Positions 17,076 through 26,586 of a stretch of 64,000 bases of DNA are shown piece after piece. Source of the DNA: Actinomycetota bacterium. GTDB taxonomy: Bacteria; Actinomycetota; Thermoleophilia; RBG-16-64-13. The notes under the pieces were generated by a model. That model saw nothing but the letters and a program-made list of their open reading frames with translations. It did no database searches and was not told where the DNA came from. The position numbers were made by a program, and so were the translations under genes. Position 1 is the stretch's first letter, and every line of letters begins with the position of its first letter. The DNA is taken from the NCBI GenBank assembly GCA_016278725.1, contig JADQBG010000009.1:1-64000 (forward strand), written 5' to 3'.

Positions 17076-18329
17076 TCATTTTGTAGCTCCTTCCATGACC
17101 TTGGCCACCTGCTCGCCCATCGGCTCGAGCTCGGGAGCGCCCAACCGGTGGTGGACGGGGAAGGCGATGCTGGTCTCTCCCAACCGGCGGGCAACCGGCA
17201 GGCGCTGCTCGGGCCTCAACCCCGCGGCGTCAAACGCTCTTTCCAGGTAGATCTCGGGGCACGACCCGCTCCTGCCGGGGATGCCCTGTTGCTCGAAAGC
17301 CTCCAAAATCCGGTCGCGGCTCCAGCCGTCTGCCAGTTGGTCGGGCTCCACGAAGACGTAGTAGCGGTAGTACGAGTGGTAGACATCGCTTGAGGGCAGC
17401 GTGACCCGCAGCCCCGGAACTTGGGCGAAGCGCTGGTTGAGAAGCTCGGCATTGAACCTGCGCTGCAGAACCCAGGCTTCCAGCTTGCGTAGCTGCATCC
17501 GGCCCATGGCCGACTGCGTCTCGGTGAGGCGCCAGTTGGTGCCGAATGAGTCGTGCAGCCAGCGAAAGCCGGGAGGATGCTCCCGCTCGTAGACGGCTTC
17601 CCGGCTCTTCCCATGGTCCTTGTGCGACCATACGAAGTCTGCGAGCTCGCCGCTGTCGGTGATAAGCATGCCTCCCTCCCCGCCGGTCGTGATGATCTTG
17701 TCCTGGCAGAAGGAGAAGACGCCGACATCGCCCAGGGTGCCGACGTGGCGGTCGCGGTAGAAGGCGCCGTGTGCCTGCGCGCAGTCTTCGATTACCTTGA
17801 GCCCGTATTGGCGCGCGAGCCGCATGATGCCGTCCATGTCGCACGGCCAGCCGGCGAGGTGAACCGCTACGATCGCGCGCGTGCGGGGGGTAAGGGCGCG
17901 CTCGATCGTTTCGGGCGTGATGTTTTGCGAGACCGGATCCACGTCTGCGAAGACGGGGCGCAGTCCGTGCAGTACTCCCGCGCCGGCTGAGGCCACGAAG
18001 GTGCGGGGCGAGACCACGAACTCATCCCCGGGTTTTAGCCCCAACCCCAGAAAAGCAGCCTCGAGCGCAACGGTGCCGTTGGCAAGGGCGACGGCGTGCC
18101 CTGCGCCGGTGTACTCGGCGAACTCATCCTCGAACTTGCGCCCCTCCTCCCCCGTCCAGTAGTTCACTTTGCCCGACCGCAGCACCCGGGCGACCGCCTC
18201 GATCTCGTCGTCGTCATAGGCCGGCCAAGAGGTCAGCGAGCGTCTGCCGACGCGAGGCATATCGAGCGGAAGCCTGAGCCAAGTTCCGGCTTCGCTAATG
18301 CCCTCTAGGTTTTGAGGTCCTTCCGGCAT
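17076..18329 (-). CDS. DegT/DnrJ/EryC1/StrS-family sugar aminotransferase
   Basis: A 417-residue PLP enzyme that aminates nucleotide-linked keto-sugars. Seen: ANGTVALEAAFLGLGLKPGD (cofactor phosphate region), IEDCAQAHGAFY (Asp binding the pyridine N), and SFCQDKIITTGGEGG with the PLP lysine. The start is set at ATG 18329, which has AGGAG six bases upstream; an upstream in-frame extension lacks a ribosome site. A perosamine-type transamination of the Gmd product is possible, as is a dTDP-4-keto-6-deoxyglucose substrate. It is transcribed toward the IS remnant, alone. Confidence 0.88.
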   Translation of the reverse strand: MPEGPQNLEGISEAGTWLRLPLDMPRVGRRSLTSWPAYDDDEIEAVARVLRSGKVNYWTGEEGRKFEDEFAEYTGAGHAVALANGTVALEAAFLGLGLKPGDEFVVSPRTFVASAGAGVLHGLRPVFADVDPVSQNITPETIERALTPRTRAIVAVHLAGWPCDMDGIMRLARQYGLKVIEDCAQAHGAFYRDRHVGTLGDVGVFSFCQDKIITTGGEGGMLITDSGELADFVWSHKDHGKSREAVYEREHPPGFRWLHDSFGTNWRLTETQSAMGRMQLRKLEAWVLQRRFNAELLNQRFAQVPGLRVTLPSSDVYHSYYRYYVFVEPDQLADGWSRDRILEAFEQQGIPGRSGSCPEIYLERAFDAAGLRPEQRLPVARRLGETSIAFPVHHRLGAPELEPMGEQVAKVMEGATK

Positions 18330-18694
18330 CGACACTCCTATATTCGCTCCTGGTCTCAATTTATCGGCAGTTAGAAAACAGTTCTACCGAAGGCATCCCT
18401 GGCGAAACCTGACAATGCGTATTTCTCCGCAAACCACGCCAATAGTCCTGAAAGTCAAGTTAAGTTAATTTGGTTTTGCGCTTAACTAATTGGTGAATTC
18501 GAACTATTAAGTTTTGTGGAAAATAGAATACCGCTTATCGAATTGGGTTAACCTCAAGCAATAACAGCGCTAACATCACGCGCGTCACGAAACGGGAAAT
18601 TTTGCGTAACTCGGTCATATATTCAGCGCTGAAGTTCCAAGGTAGGTTGTTGTCGGCCTCGCCAACTCTATCGACACAACGGAGGCTGTTCTTG
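18330..18694. other. AT-rich divergent intergenic region
   Basis: These 365 bases separate the DegT gene (minus) from the beta-helix gene (plus) and are clearly richer in A+T than their surroundings, especially 18450-18560. A 7-base inverted repeat, AGTTAAG (18458-18464) and CTTAACT (18481-18487), lies in the AT-rich core. Promoters for both genes are expected here; no family-specific operator was recognised. Confidence 0.5.
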
Positions 18695-20506
18695 ATGCGC
18701 AATTCAGCATCCCGCAGGCATATGTCCGTTATTCTCGGTCTGATACTGGCCGCCACTCTCTTGGTTATGGCGCCCCCCGCTCACGCAGGGACCCCGGCTC
18801 TGGACGTCTCTGACTTTGGTGCGCGGGGCGACGGCTCGACGGACGACACTGCCGCCATTCAGGCTGCGCTCGACCGGGCTGCGACCTTGGGCGCCAGCGT
18901 CTTCCTTCCTCCCGGGAGTTTTAGGGTTTCGAGAACAGGTTCCAACTATGCCTTGCGTCTTCCCTCCGGTGTCACCCTTCACGGAGGGGGCGACGCGAGT
19001 ATGCTCCGCTTGGCCGACGGACAGGGTGCGGGTATCCGCGTGGTGTCGGCAAAAGACGCCGAGAATGTCGGTCTGCAGAATTTGGCTATCGACGGCAACG
19101 ACGCTCGGCAAGGAGGCTGGGATCCGCAGAACCATGCCGTCTTTTTCAGTGCGGTTCGGAATGCCCACATTCGCCGGGTGACCATCCGCAATGTGGCCGG
19201 CGACGGTATCTACTTTCATGACAGGACCGGCGGTATTATCGAGGATTCTAGGTTTTACGCTGGTCCTGATCCCCGTATTGGCATCAATCTTTCGGGTGCA
19301 GTCGATGCCGTGGTGCGCAACAGCTACATAGAGGGTTGGGATTGGGCGGTCAAAGCCGAGGTAAACGGGGGATCGCCGCACGCTGAACGGGTTCTGGTGT
19401 CGGGCAACGAAGGGGCGGCTCTCAAAGACGGGGGCACTGCGCTACACGGGCGCGATGGGACGTTCGTCTTTGAGATTGCCGGCAACCGCCTGCACTCCCT
19501 AGGGGACCGATCGCTGTGGCTGAAGGGCGCTCGTCGGCTGCGCCTCGTGGGCAACAAGGTGAGCGGTGGCGGCGCCGCTGTTCAGGTCGTGGCCGACGTG
19601 CAGGACGGCGACATACGCAGCAATGAGTTCATCGACCAGGAAGCCGGCATGGCCCTCAGCGACCCGTACGCCTCTGGTCCAAGCACAACCGTCACCGTGC
19701 GCGACAACCTCTTCCGCCGGGCCTCCTATGCGGCCGCCGTCGCAAAGGCGGGGATCGTCCCGGGTCTCACCGTCACCGGTAACCAGTTGCCCGCGTCGGG
19801 CGGGCGGGTGGTCCATCAGCAAGCCTACGCTGGCGCCCCGGTGACCGTGGCCGGCAACGTCGTCGGAGTCGCCGTCCAGCCACTTCCTTATACTCCAGAG
19901 AACATCGACCCTACCGCTTTTGGCGTCGATCCCCCGGTGGGGTACCCGGATCCCCTCTCCTTGCCGGAGGATTTTCTCTTTGCCGACCTGTCGTTGCGCC
20001 ACCCCCACGCTCCTGCCGTGCAGTATCTGGTCGAGGACGGGATCGTGTCCGGCTATCCCGACGGACGGTTCGGCCTGGAGCATCCGGTCAGGCGCGTGCA
20101 AGTAGCCAAAATGGCCGTGGTGGCATTCGACCTGCACGACGAAGGGCTCGCTGCCGCGCCTGCTACCTTCCCGGATGTTCCGGCGACCGGCGTTAGCTAT
20201 CCCTTCGATTTTGTCGCCGAGGCTGTGGCGGCTGGCCTGGTCGAGGGCTACCCTGACGGGACTTTCGCTCCTGACGTGAGATCATCCGCATCCAACTCGT
20301 GCGAGTCGTGATGCGGACAGCTTTCCGAGCCGCTTCCGGGATGGGACCCAGGATTCGCCGACGTCCCCTCAGGCGACGAGGAGTACGTCGCGAAGGCTGC
20401 CTACAATGGGATCGTCAGCGGCAAGTCGGCGGAGAGGCTCGATCCCAACGGCCGGGCGAGCCGGGGTCACATGGCGCTGATGCTCTACCGGCTCCTGGCT
20501 TCCTAG
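18695..20506 (+). pseudogene. Secreted beta-helix protein with SLH repeats, frame broken near the 3' end
   Basis: ATG 18695 has GGAGG nine bases upstream. A signal peptide (VILGLILAATLLVMAPPAHA) precedes a pectate-lyase-3-type right-handed beta-helix that opens with DFGARGDGSTDDTAAIQAAL. The rungs include NVAGDGIYFHDRTGG. From about residue 430, SLH repeats begin (YLVEDGIVSGYPDGRFGLE, then GLVEGYPDGTFAPDV). The frame meets TGA at 20309-20311. The middle of an SLH repeat (IIRIQLVRVVMRTA) continues in another frame, and the original frame resumes (DPGFADVPSGDEEY) up to TAG 20504-20506. Two compensating one-base indels explain this, so it is either a recent pseudogene or a sequence error. SLH repeats would anchor it to cell-wall polymer. 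Confidence 0.8.
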
Positions 20507-21935
20507 CGCAAGGCGCGCAGCAGGGCGTTGCCCTCCTCGTCGTTGTCCAGGTAGGGGCCGCGAAGGGGATCGATATGATCGGCCAATTCCGAAAGTAGGT
20601 CGGCTCCTGCCGCGAAGAAGGGAACCAGCTGGTTGATGTGAGCCCGACTCTGCCAATCCAGCTCGAAGATCGGGCTGAGGGGCGACCCGGTGAAGGCCCC
20701 CAGCGCAGCTCGAGCGGGGGGTGGTGCCAGGTAGCCGGTTTCGTGATCTGCGGTGACTACCAACAGGTTCTCCTGCCAGCCTCCGTACTCCGCAATCCAC
20801 GCGACCACGGTTTCGACCGCTTGGTCAAACGCCAGTACCTCTTCGATCATCCGGCCTGACTCATGGTCGTGAGCGGCCCAATCGATCGCGCCGCCCTACA
20901 CCAGTAAGAAGAAACTGTTCTCGTCCTCCTCCAAGAGCGCCAGCGCAGCTGCAGTCAGGGCGGCCAGGCTGGGCACGTCAAGTGCGGGAACCAGGTATGG
21001 GAGTGCCTCGGGGCGCTCCTGGAGTGTTTCGGCCACGGGGGGAAGGAGTACGAGCCGCCCGGCCGACGGAGGATCGGAAAGCCGGGCATCGGCTCCCCCG
21101 ATCAACGTCCACCGGTCAGGGCTGCCGTCCCCGTTGGCGTCACCGCCGGCTCGGCTTTCGAGGGAGCGACCGTTGAGTGCTAACCACTCTTCCCTTCGCC
21201 CACCCAGCGGTGTGACGGGTCGTCTTCTGTGGGATCCTGGCCCTCCGAATACGTCGGCGATTCCGAAGGAGCCAACCGAATGTCGGGACGCAAGTTGGCG
21301 TTGTCGTCGTAGAAGGGATGGCCGCCGCCGGCGATGAAATCCAGAGCGCTCTCTTCCAACTGTTGTCGGGCGATCTCCGGATAGTTGCGGCGGTCGTTGA
21401 CGTGCGCCGAGAAGGCGGCAGGAGTGGCATGCGAGAAGGGGACGCTCGTCACCAGACCGGTATACCTGCCCGAAGCCTCTGCCGTCTCGACCACACTCGT
21501 CAGGTGCCGTCCGGCAGTGTCCATCCCGACCACCCCATTGAGCGTCTTAACCCCGATAGCCATCGCCGTCGCCGCGGCGGCCGAATCGGTGGCCCGTTCG
21601 CGGACGTACCCCCCGACGGCTCCGGGCGTCGGCCGAATCATAGCTCCCACCCGCCGGGAAGGTGCCCATGGCCACAGTCAGCGGCAGTGACTGCAGCGAC
21701 AGTAACCCCCAGGGCCCTTCGCGGTAGAGCCGGGCGGCTTCGGGATGCTGGAAGCCCATGCCATCGCCGAGCATGACGATGACGTTACGAGGTTCTGGGG
21801 GTGGCGAGGCCGCGATGGAGGGCCGGGAGCGTCGGCCGCAGAGAGGACGAGGAGCAATAGAAGCAGCGCGCCGAGAAGCGCCTCCCGAAGGCCGAGGCGG
21901 TGGCGAGAAAAGCAACAAGTGAGCGGCGTTTGCAT
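20503..21935 (-). pseudogene. PhoA-family alkaline phosphatase, broken
   Basis: Pieces cover a whole secreted alkaline phosphatase in order. There is a signal peptide (ALLGALLLLLLVLSA), then RNVIVMLGDGMGF (metal ligand), TDSAAAATAMAIG (nucleophile Ser), SHATPAAFSAHV, a DANGDGSPDRW calcium-type loop, GGAIDWAAHDHESG and VVTADHETGYL (metal ligands). Frame changes occur near 21800, 21645 and between 21105 and 21180, and an in-frame TAG at 20896-20898 replaces a Glu codon. All catalytic residues survive, so decay is recent or the assembly is faulty. Its stop overlaps that of the convergent beta-helix gene. Confidence 0.8.
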
Positions 21936-22180
21936 GTTGTGACTCTCTGTTGGCGGATCACAGGCGGATCATAATTGTATCCAGCGGCCTGAGAGCTAAC
22001 TCGCCGGTTGCAGTTGCGCTACAGTACTTCTCTTCATATTGTAGGTTTGTTGGACTCTGGGTGCGGGTAGTCGACGGCGGCTGCAATCCAGTCGCCCGCA
22101 GCAGCTGGGTTTTTGCTCTTCGCCAAGCAGAAAGAGGCACGGGCAGCAGTAAGGGTTATGAGAAGTAAAAGGGAGGATTT

Positions 22181-23923
22181 ATGAGAGTAGGGCGCCGCCA
22201 TGGGCTCTGGAGAATTAACTCGCTTATCATCGCGTTAGTGCTGGCCCTTCTCTTGATGGGCGGTGTTGCGGCGGCGGCCTGGTCTGATCTGACCAGCGAA
22301 GACCTGGAGTCCTACGGCATAACCGAGACGCAGGTCGAGGCCATCTCGGAAGGCTTCACGGACGGCACTTGGCGTCCCTACGCTCCGATGCCGAGGAAGC
22401 AGTTCACTAAGATGGCGGTCGACAACTTCGGCATTGCTCTGGCTGAGCCGGGAGTCCCGTCCTTTCCCGACGTGAGCCAGGACAGCCTCTATTACCCATA
22501 CATCGAAGGCGCGGCCGAGGCGCGACTGATCCTCGGATTTTCGGACGGCAGCTTCGGTCCGGACCTCGTCGTGACCCGCGAACAGGCTATAGCTGTCGTC
22601 TCGCGTTACGCGGCGTCTGAGTTGGGCCAGGATTTGGATGCCTACTCGGACTCGGAGATCGCCCTCCTGCTGGTGAAATTCGTCGACGCCGATCAGATTA
22701 GTCTGTCTCTGCGTGCCGAAGTTGCCTTCGCCGTTGAGCACGGTTTGGTTCGAGGAAACACTGCGGCGCAGCTCTCCCCACGGGCCTTGCTGACGCGGCT
22801 CCAGGGCGCGGCGATTCTGGTCCGCGCCGGCGAGGAACTCGAGGGTGGCGGCACCACCACGACGACCCTCGCCCCGACCACCACGACAACCATCGCCCCG
22901 ACCACCACGACAACCATCGCCCCCACGACCACGACGACCCTCGCCCCAAGACCGCAGCTTACGCGGACCGACCAAGGCCTGCTGCTGTCGGACAACTTCA
23001 CCGGCGCGGACGGCGCTGCATGGGATGCGAACAAGTGGAACGTGGTCACCGGCGGCTTGGGCGACGCCGATATCGAGAACAACCATGGTCACCTGCAGAT
23101 CGGGGGCGCGTACAGCTTTGCCGGTGGGGAGGCGAAGGCAGATGATGGGACTCCGGCGGTTGTGATCGACGCCGAAACGACATTTCTGGTCGAGGTCGAG
23201 AACGAAGAGCGGGCGTATGTTGTGCCCTGGCTCCGAGGCGACGGGAATCTTGCTGCGGCGGACCACTACGGGTACCAGAACGGGTACCTTCTCGAACTGC
23301 CTTCCTCCTGGGAGACCTCAGTGGGGGGCGTGCTTTCACCCCCTTATCAGGCGTCGCTGTGGCGGCGATTGGATGGCGACTTTGATCTTTACCCCGAAAC
23401 TCTCAGGGAAGATTCCCTGGACATCGAACCCTCATTCGGTACATTCGTCCCGGGGATCGACGAAGTCTGGCAAGTCCGTTACCGCGTGAGCGGTGACCAG
23501 GTACTCGCGCGGTTCTGGCTTCTAGGCCAGCCAGAGCCGACCACGTGGAAGCTCGAGGGGGCCGACAGCCTGTTCTCGAGTGGCACTTTTGGGCTCTTCT
23601 TCGGGGTAAATGGGGAACTCGGAGACTCCGACGTACCCGTCGATCTCCCTATCGAGGCCTGGATCGACGATCTCGAGCTTCGTTCCGGCCACTCGATCAC
23701 GGTCAACAACCTACCGGTCGGGTACTCGGTACGCGTGACGGATGGGGCCGTGTCGGCGACCGTAGCCGCCACTGCCGGGACCGCCGTCGTGGACGTCGGG
23801 TCCATGTGGCAGGAAGTAGACACAGTGGAAGTGCTGGACGCTTCAGACGCTGTGCTCGTGACCGTCACTCCGGCAAGCCTGCCCGGTCTCGGGGCCGGCG
23901 ACGTCTTTAGCTTCTCCGGCTAA
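22181..23923 (+). CDS. SLH-anchored surface protein with unknown C-terminal domain
   Basis: A 580-residue secreted protein. A signal peptide or N-terminal anchor (LIIALVLALLLMGGVAAAA) is followed by three SLH repeats (about residues 40-220, including GFTDGTWRPYAPMPRKQF and GFSDGSFGPDLVVTREQ). A Thr-rich linker of four TTTTTxAP units (about 224-257) leads to a ~320-residue C-terminal part. That part begins LLLSDNFTGADGAAWDANKW, which looks like the start of a concanavalin/laminin-G-like beta sandwich, and ends in a small beta domain. Strong GGGAGG ribosome site. SLH repeats bind secondary cell-wall polymer; the C-terminal part may bind or process the local glycan. No catalytic residues were recognised. 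Confidence 0.8.
   Translation: MRVGRRHGLWRINSLIIALVLALLLMGGVAAAAWSDLTSEDLESYGITETQVEAISEGFTDGTWRPYAPMPRKQFTKMAVDNFGIALAEPGVPSFPDVSQDSLYYPYIEGAAEARLILGFSDGSFGPDLVVTREQAIAVVSRYAASELGQDLDAYSDSEIALLLVKFVDADQISLSLRAEVAFAVEHGLVRGNTAAQLSPRALLTRLQGAAILVRAGEELEGGGTTTTTLAPTTTTTIAPTTTTTIAPTTTTTLAPRPQLTRTDQGLLLSDNFTGADGAAWDANKWNVVTGGLGDADIENNHGHLQIGGAYSFAGGEAKADDGTPAVVIDAETTFLVEVENEERAYVVPWLRGDGNLAAADHYGYQNGYLLELPSSWETSVGGVLSPPYQASLWRRLDGDFDLYPETLREDSLDIEPSFGTFVPGIDEVWQVRYRVSGDQVLARFWLLGQPEPTTWKLEGADSLFSSGTFGLFFGVNGELGDSDVPVDLPIEAWIDDLELRSGHSITVNNLPVGYSVRVTDGAVSATVAATAGTAVVDVGSMWQEVDTVEVLDASDAVLVTVTPASLPGLGAGDVFSFSG
22852..22947 (+). repeat. 24-base coding repeat (TTTTTxAP linker)
   Basis: Four tandem 24-base units encode TTTTTLAP or TTTTTIAP within the SLH protein. 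The DNA is nearly identical between units, so copy number could change by slippage. Such linkers separate wall-anchored and exposed domains and are likely glycosylation targets. Confidence 0.8.
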
Positions 23924-24014
23924 TACCCGCGGCGGCGGAGCTCTCCCGGGTCCTGGCCCTGCCGGGGCCCGGCCATTCCTTCCCCCGGTCGTCGTAGTGG
24001 GAGGAGCCTCGGAC

Positions 24015-24614
24015 TTAGCTTGCAGGCTCCTTCTCAGCCATCTCTTCAGGAGGTGCCTCGCCCTCACTCGGGAGGGCGACTTGCACCCGGACCAAGATCC
24101 TGCCTTGCGGCGTATCCACGAAAGCAGCCTCGGACCACCGGTCGGTGGTCAATGCGCGGAGGTCGCGCACGACCTGCGCTGCAAGGTCCCCGTAGCGCGC
24201 CGTCAGGTCCCGAACTGCTTCTAGATCGGCTTTGCGGTGAGCGGTCCCCGCCGCCGTGGGTCTCTCCACCGGCAGTTTCTGCTGCTTCGAGAGCGGGAGA
24301 GCCCGGCGAAGAAGATCCACTCCGAGAGCCAGGACCCCTCGATAGAGGGAGTGCGCCGTGTCACTCGCTAGCGGCTCGAGCTGCGAACCGAGAGGACGTA
24401 ATCCGGCTCCGCCTGTTGCATCCGTTCGAGCACGGTTTGGTCTTTCAGCGATGTGCAGCGCAGGATCGGTGCTTCGGGATCGAGCGCCCGCGACATTCTC
24501 GTGAGCGAAATCCGCCGGGACCATAATCAAATGTGGCTTGAGTCTCTGTTCGCGGAGCACCACCAAGGCTTGGACTGCGATGGCGCGGTTACAGGCGAGG
24601 ATAAGGCTTGTCAT
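24015..24614 (-). pseudogene. Formyltransferase relic lacking its catalytic core
   Basis: The 5' part reads LILACNRAIAVQALVVLREQ, like the N terminus of sugar/methionyl-tRNA formyltransferases. The similarity then jumps frame: APILRCTSLKDQTVLERMQQ and EPDYVLSVRSS. After about 24380 it resumes in the first frame with SDTAHSLYRGVLALGVDLL and HRKADLEAVRDL, typical of the C-terminal half. The middle segment, which should hold the HPSLLP loop and catalytic Asn/His/Asp, is missing. The family forms N-formyl sugars from formyl-THF. Its 5' end overlaps the PglC-type gene by 26 bases, so it was the last gene of that operon. Confidence 0.72.
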
Positions 24615-25236
24615 GGGATTGGGGCTCTCTCGTCTTGTTCAGCTTCTGCCCGGTGAAATAGTCGACGGTTGCCCGCCCTGGCTGGGCCACGCCGTTGGCC
24701 GTGACAACTCGCAAGACGGTCAACAGGAGGATGCGCAGGTCCAGGAGAAGCGACTGGTTGTCGACGTACCAGGCATCGAGCTCAAACCGCCGCTCCCAGG
24801 GTAGGGCATTCCGTCCTTCGACCTGTGCCAGTCCGGTAATCCCCGGTCGGGCCTCATGCCTGCGAAACTGCTCCCGGTCGTAAAGAGGCAGATACCGAAG
24901 CAGCAGGGGCCGCGGGCCCACCAAGCTCATGTCGCCCCGCAGCACGTTCCACAACTCGGGCAGCTCATCTAAGCTGGTGGCCCGCAGCGCACGGCCTAGC
25001 CGCGTCAGGCGCTCGTGGTCTTCAATCTGCTTGCCGTCCGGCAACTTGGTCTCGTGCATAGTGCGGAACTTGTAGAGTGCGAAAGGTCGTGCCTCCAGTC
25101 CGGGCCGGAGCTGGCGGAAAATCACGGGCGGCCCCAGGAAGAGGCGGACCATCAAAGCAACGGCGAGCATGATGGGTGCCGCGGCAAAGAGCAGAGTGCT
25201 CGACACGACAAGGTCGAAGCCCCGCTTCACGCTCAC
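24589..25236 (-). CDS. PglC-type (monotopic) phosphoglycosyltransferase
   Basis: A 215-residue small initiating transferase. One N-terminal membrane hairpin (GFDLVVSSTLLFAAAPIMLA) precedes the catalytic domain. Motifs: YKFRTMHETK, TSLDELPELWNVLRGDMS with the Asp-Glu catalytic dyad, VGPRPLLLRYLPLY and RPGITGLAQVEGRN. Unlike the large enzyme at 2939, it lacks the upstream membrane bundle and matches PglC length. It would load an (often N-acetylated, diamino) sugar phosphate onto undecaprenyl phosphate. GTG start behind GAGGAGAGG; it overlaps the GT4 stop by four bases. Confidence 0.92.
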   Translation of the reverse strand: MSVKRGFDLVVSSTLLFAAAPIMLAVALMVRLFLGPPVIFRQLRPGLEARPFALYKFRTMHETKLPDGKQIEDHERLTRLGRALRATSLDELPELWNVLRGDMSLVGPRPLLLRYLPLYDREQFRRHEARPGITGLAQVEGRNALPWERRFELDAWYVDNQSLLLDLRILLLTVLRVVTANGVAQPGRATVDYFTGQKLNKTREPQSHDKPYPRL

Positions 25237-26396
25237 TTAGTGCACCTCTCCTCGCGTAAGAGCAATTTGCGGTGGGCGAGGGTGGCGTAGGCTCGGAGGA
25301 TCCGTTGGATCACGTCCTGCTCGTTGAAGGCGCTCAGGGCGCGGATGCGTCCCTTCCTTCCCATCTCCACTGCGCCGGCCGGGTTCGAAACGAGCCTGTG
25401 CAGGGCAGATGCCAGAGCAGCAGCGTCCCGAGGGGGCACGAGGTAGCCGGTCACTCCCTCGACGACCTCCTCCCGAGGGCCACGGACGTCGGTTGCGACC
25501 ACCGGGCGTTCGGCGAACATTGCCTCGATGATCGAGCGGGGGAGGCCCTCACGCCAGGAGGGAAGGCAGAAGGCATCCCCGGCCACCAGGTAGGGATGCG
25601 GGTTGTCCTGAAAACCGGTGGCGTGCAGTCTGCCCCGGGCAGTCAATTCGTCCAGGACATCCTGTGATTCTAGCGGGTCACGGTCGCTGGCCAGCGTTTC
25701 GCCCACCAGAATCAGGTGTACGTCTTTTGCGTCATCGAGCAGCTCCCGTACTGCGCTCAGCAGTTCATCCGCTCCCTTCTCCTGCACCAACCGCCCCACG
25801 AAGCAGACAGCAAATGCTTGGGCCGGGATGCCGAGCTCCTCTCGTATCTGGCCGCGGAGCTCCGCTGAGAACTTATACCGCTCTGGATCGGTACCATTCC
25901 CGAGATAGCGGATGTGGGGGAAGAGGCCGATCCCCTGGCCGTGATTGGTCTTTACGTCTTCGGCGCTTTGAGAGAAGACGAGGTCGGTCTGTTTCGAGAG
26001 TAGCCACTCCAGACCACGCCAGGCAAACCGCTGATGGCGTGGCATGTTGTCGTGGAAGTAGAACCCGTGAGCCGTGTAGATGACCACGGGGACGGGGGAC
26101 ATCGCGGCGGCTACTCGCGCCAAGGCAGCTGCGACGGGCGTGTGCACGTGAAGAATGTCGATTCTTTCCTTCCAGAACAGACGCACTAGTTGAACGACCA
26201 CGAGGAAGTGGTCCGCGGCGATAGCGCGACGGACGAAAGGCACCTCGAAGACCGCGATCCCCATATCACGCACACCAGAGAGGTGTGAGCCGGGGCCGCA
26301 AATGACCGAGACTCGGTAGCCTGCGCTTTGGGCCGCGCGAAGTTGCGGCAAGAGCAAGAAACGGGGCGTCATGGCGCTCGCGGCTACGTGGGCCAC
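25233..26396 (-). CDS. GT4-family glycosyltransferase
   Basis: A 387-residue GT-B enzyme of the kind that often adds the second sugar after a PglC-type enzyme. N-terminal HVAASAMTPRFLLLPQL and HVHTPVAAALARVAA, then YTAHGFYFHD. The donor domain shows FVGRLVQEKGADELL, SWREGLPRSIIEAMFAERPV and DVRGPREEV. GTG 26396 is the only start in frame near the family N terminus, but a good AAGGAG about 26 bases further up suggests the true start may be non-standard. It heads a three-gene minus-strand operon (GT4, PglC-type, formyltransferase relic). Confidence 0.88.
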   Translation of the reverse strand: MAHVAASAMTPRFLLLPQLRAAQSAGYRVSVICGPGSHLSGVRDMGIAVFEVPFVRRAIAADHFLVVVQLVRLFWKERIDILHVHTPVAAALARVAAAMSPVPVVIYTAHGFYFHDNMPRHQRFAWRGLEWLLSKQTDLVFSQSAEDVKTNHGQGIGLFPHIRYLGNGTDPERYKFSAELRGQIREELGIPAQAFAVCFVGRLVQEKGADELLSAVRELLDDAKDVHLILVGETLASDRDPLESQDVLDELTARGRLHATGFQDNPHPYLVAGDAFCLPSWREGLPRSIIEAMFAERPVVATDVRGPREEVVEGVTGYLVPPRDAAALASALHRLVSNPAGAVEMGRKGRIRALSAFNEQDVIQRILRAYATLAHRKLLLREERCTK

Positions 26397-26586
26397 ATGA
26401 ACCTGTTGTCTCGGTCGGTTTAGCGCTGTGTTCTCCTTCCGGGCCCCCGGGCCCTACCACGTGCCGGACGACTCGCGGCTCCGTCGCGTCTGCCATCGCG
26501 GCTGCTCCAACGCCTTTTCTCGAATCGCCGCTCCTCCCAAACACCGGCGGCTGCGCTCCTAGTGCGGGCTTAGTAGAATAGTCGGC

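Noticed and set aside
22852-22947. CRISPR-like tandem repeat
   Set aside because: The 24-base units are contiguous and coding (TTTTTxAP), without spacers.
22698-23266. Long minus-strand open frames opposite the Thr-rich linker
   Set aside because: Mirror images of the repetitive plus-strand code; no start signal or family match.
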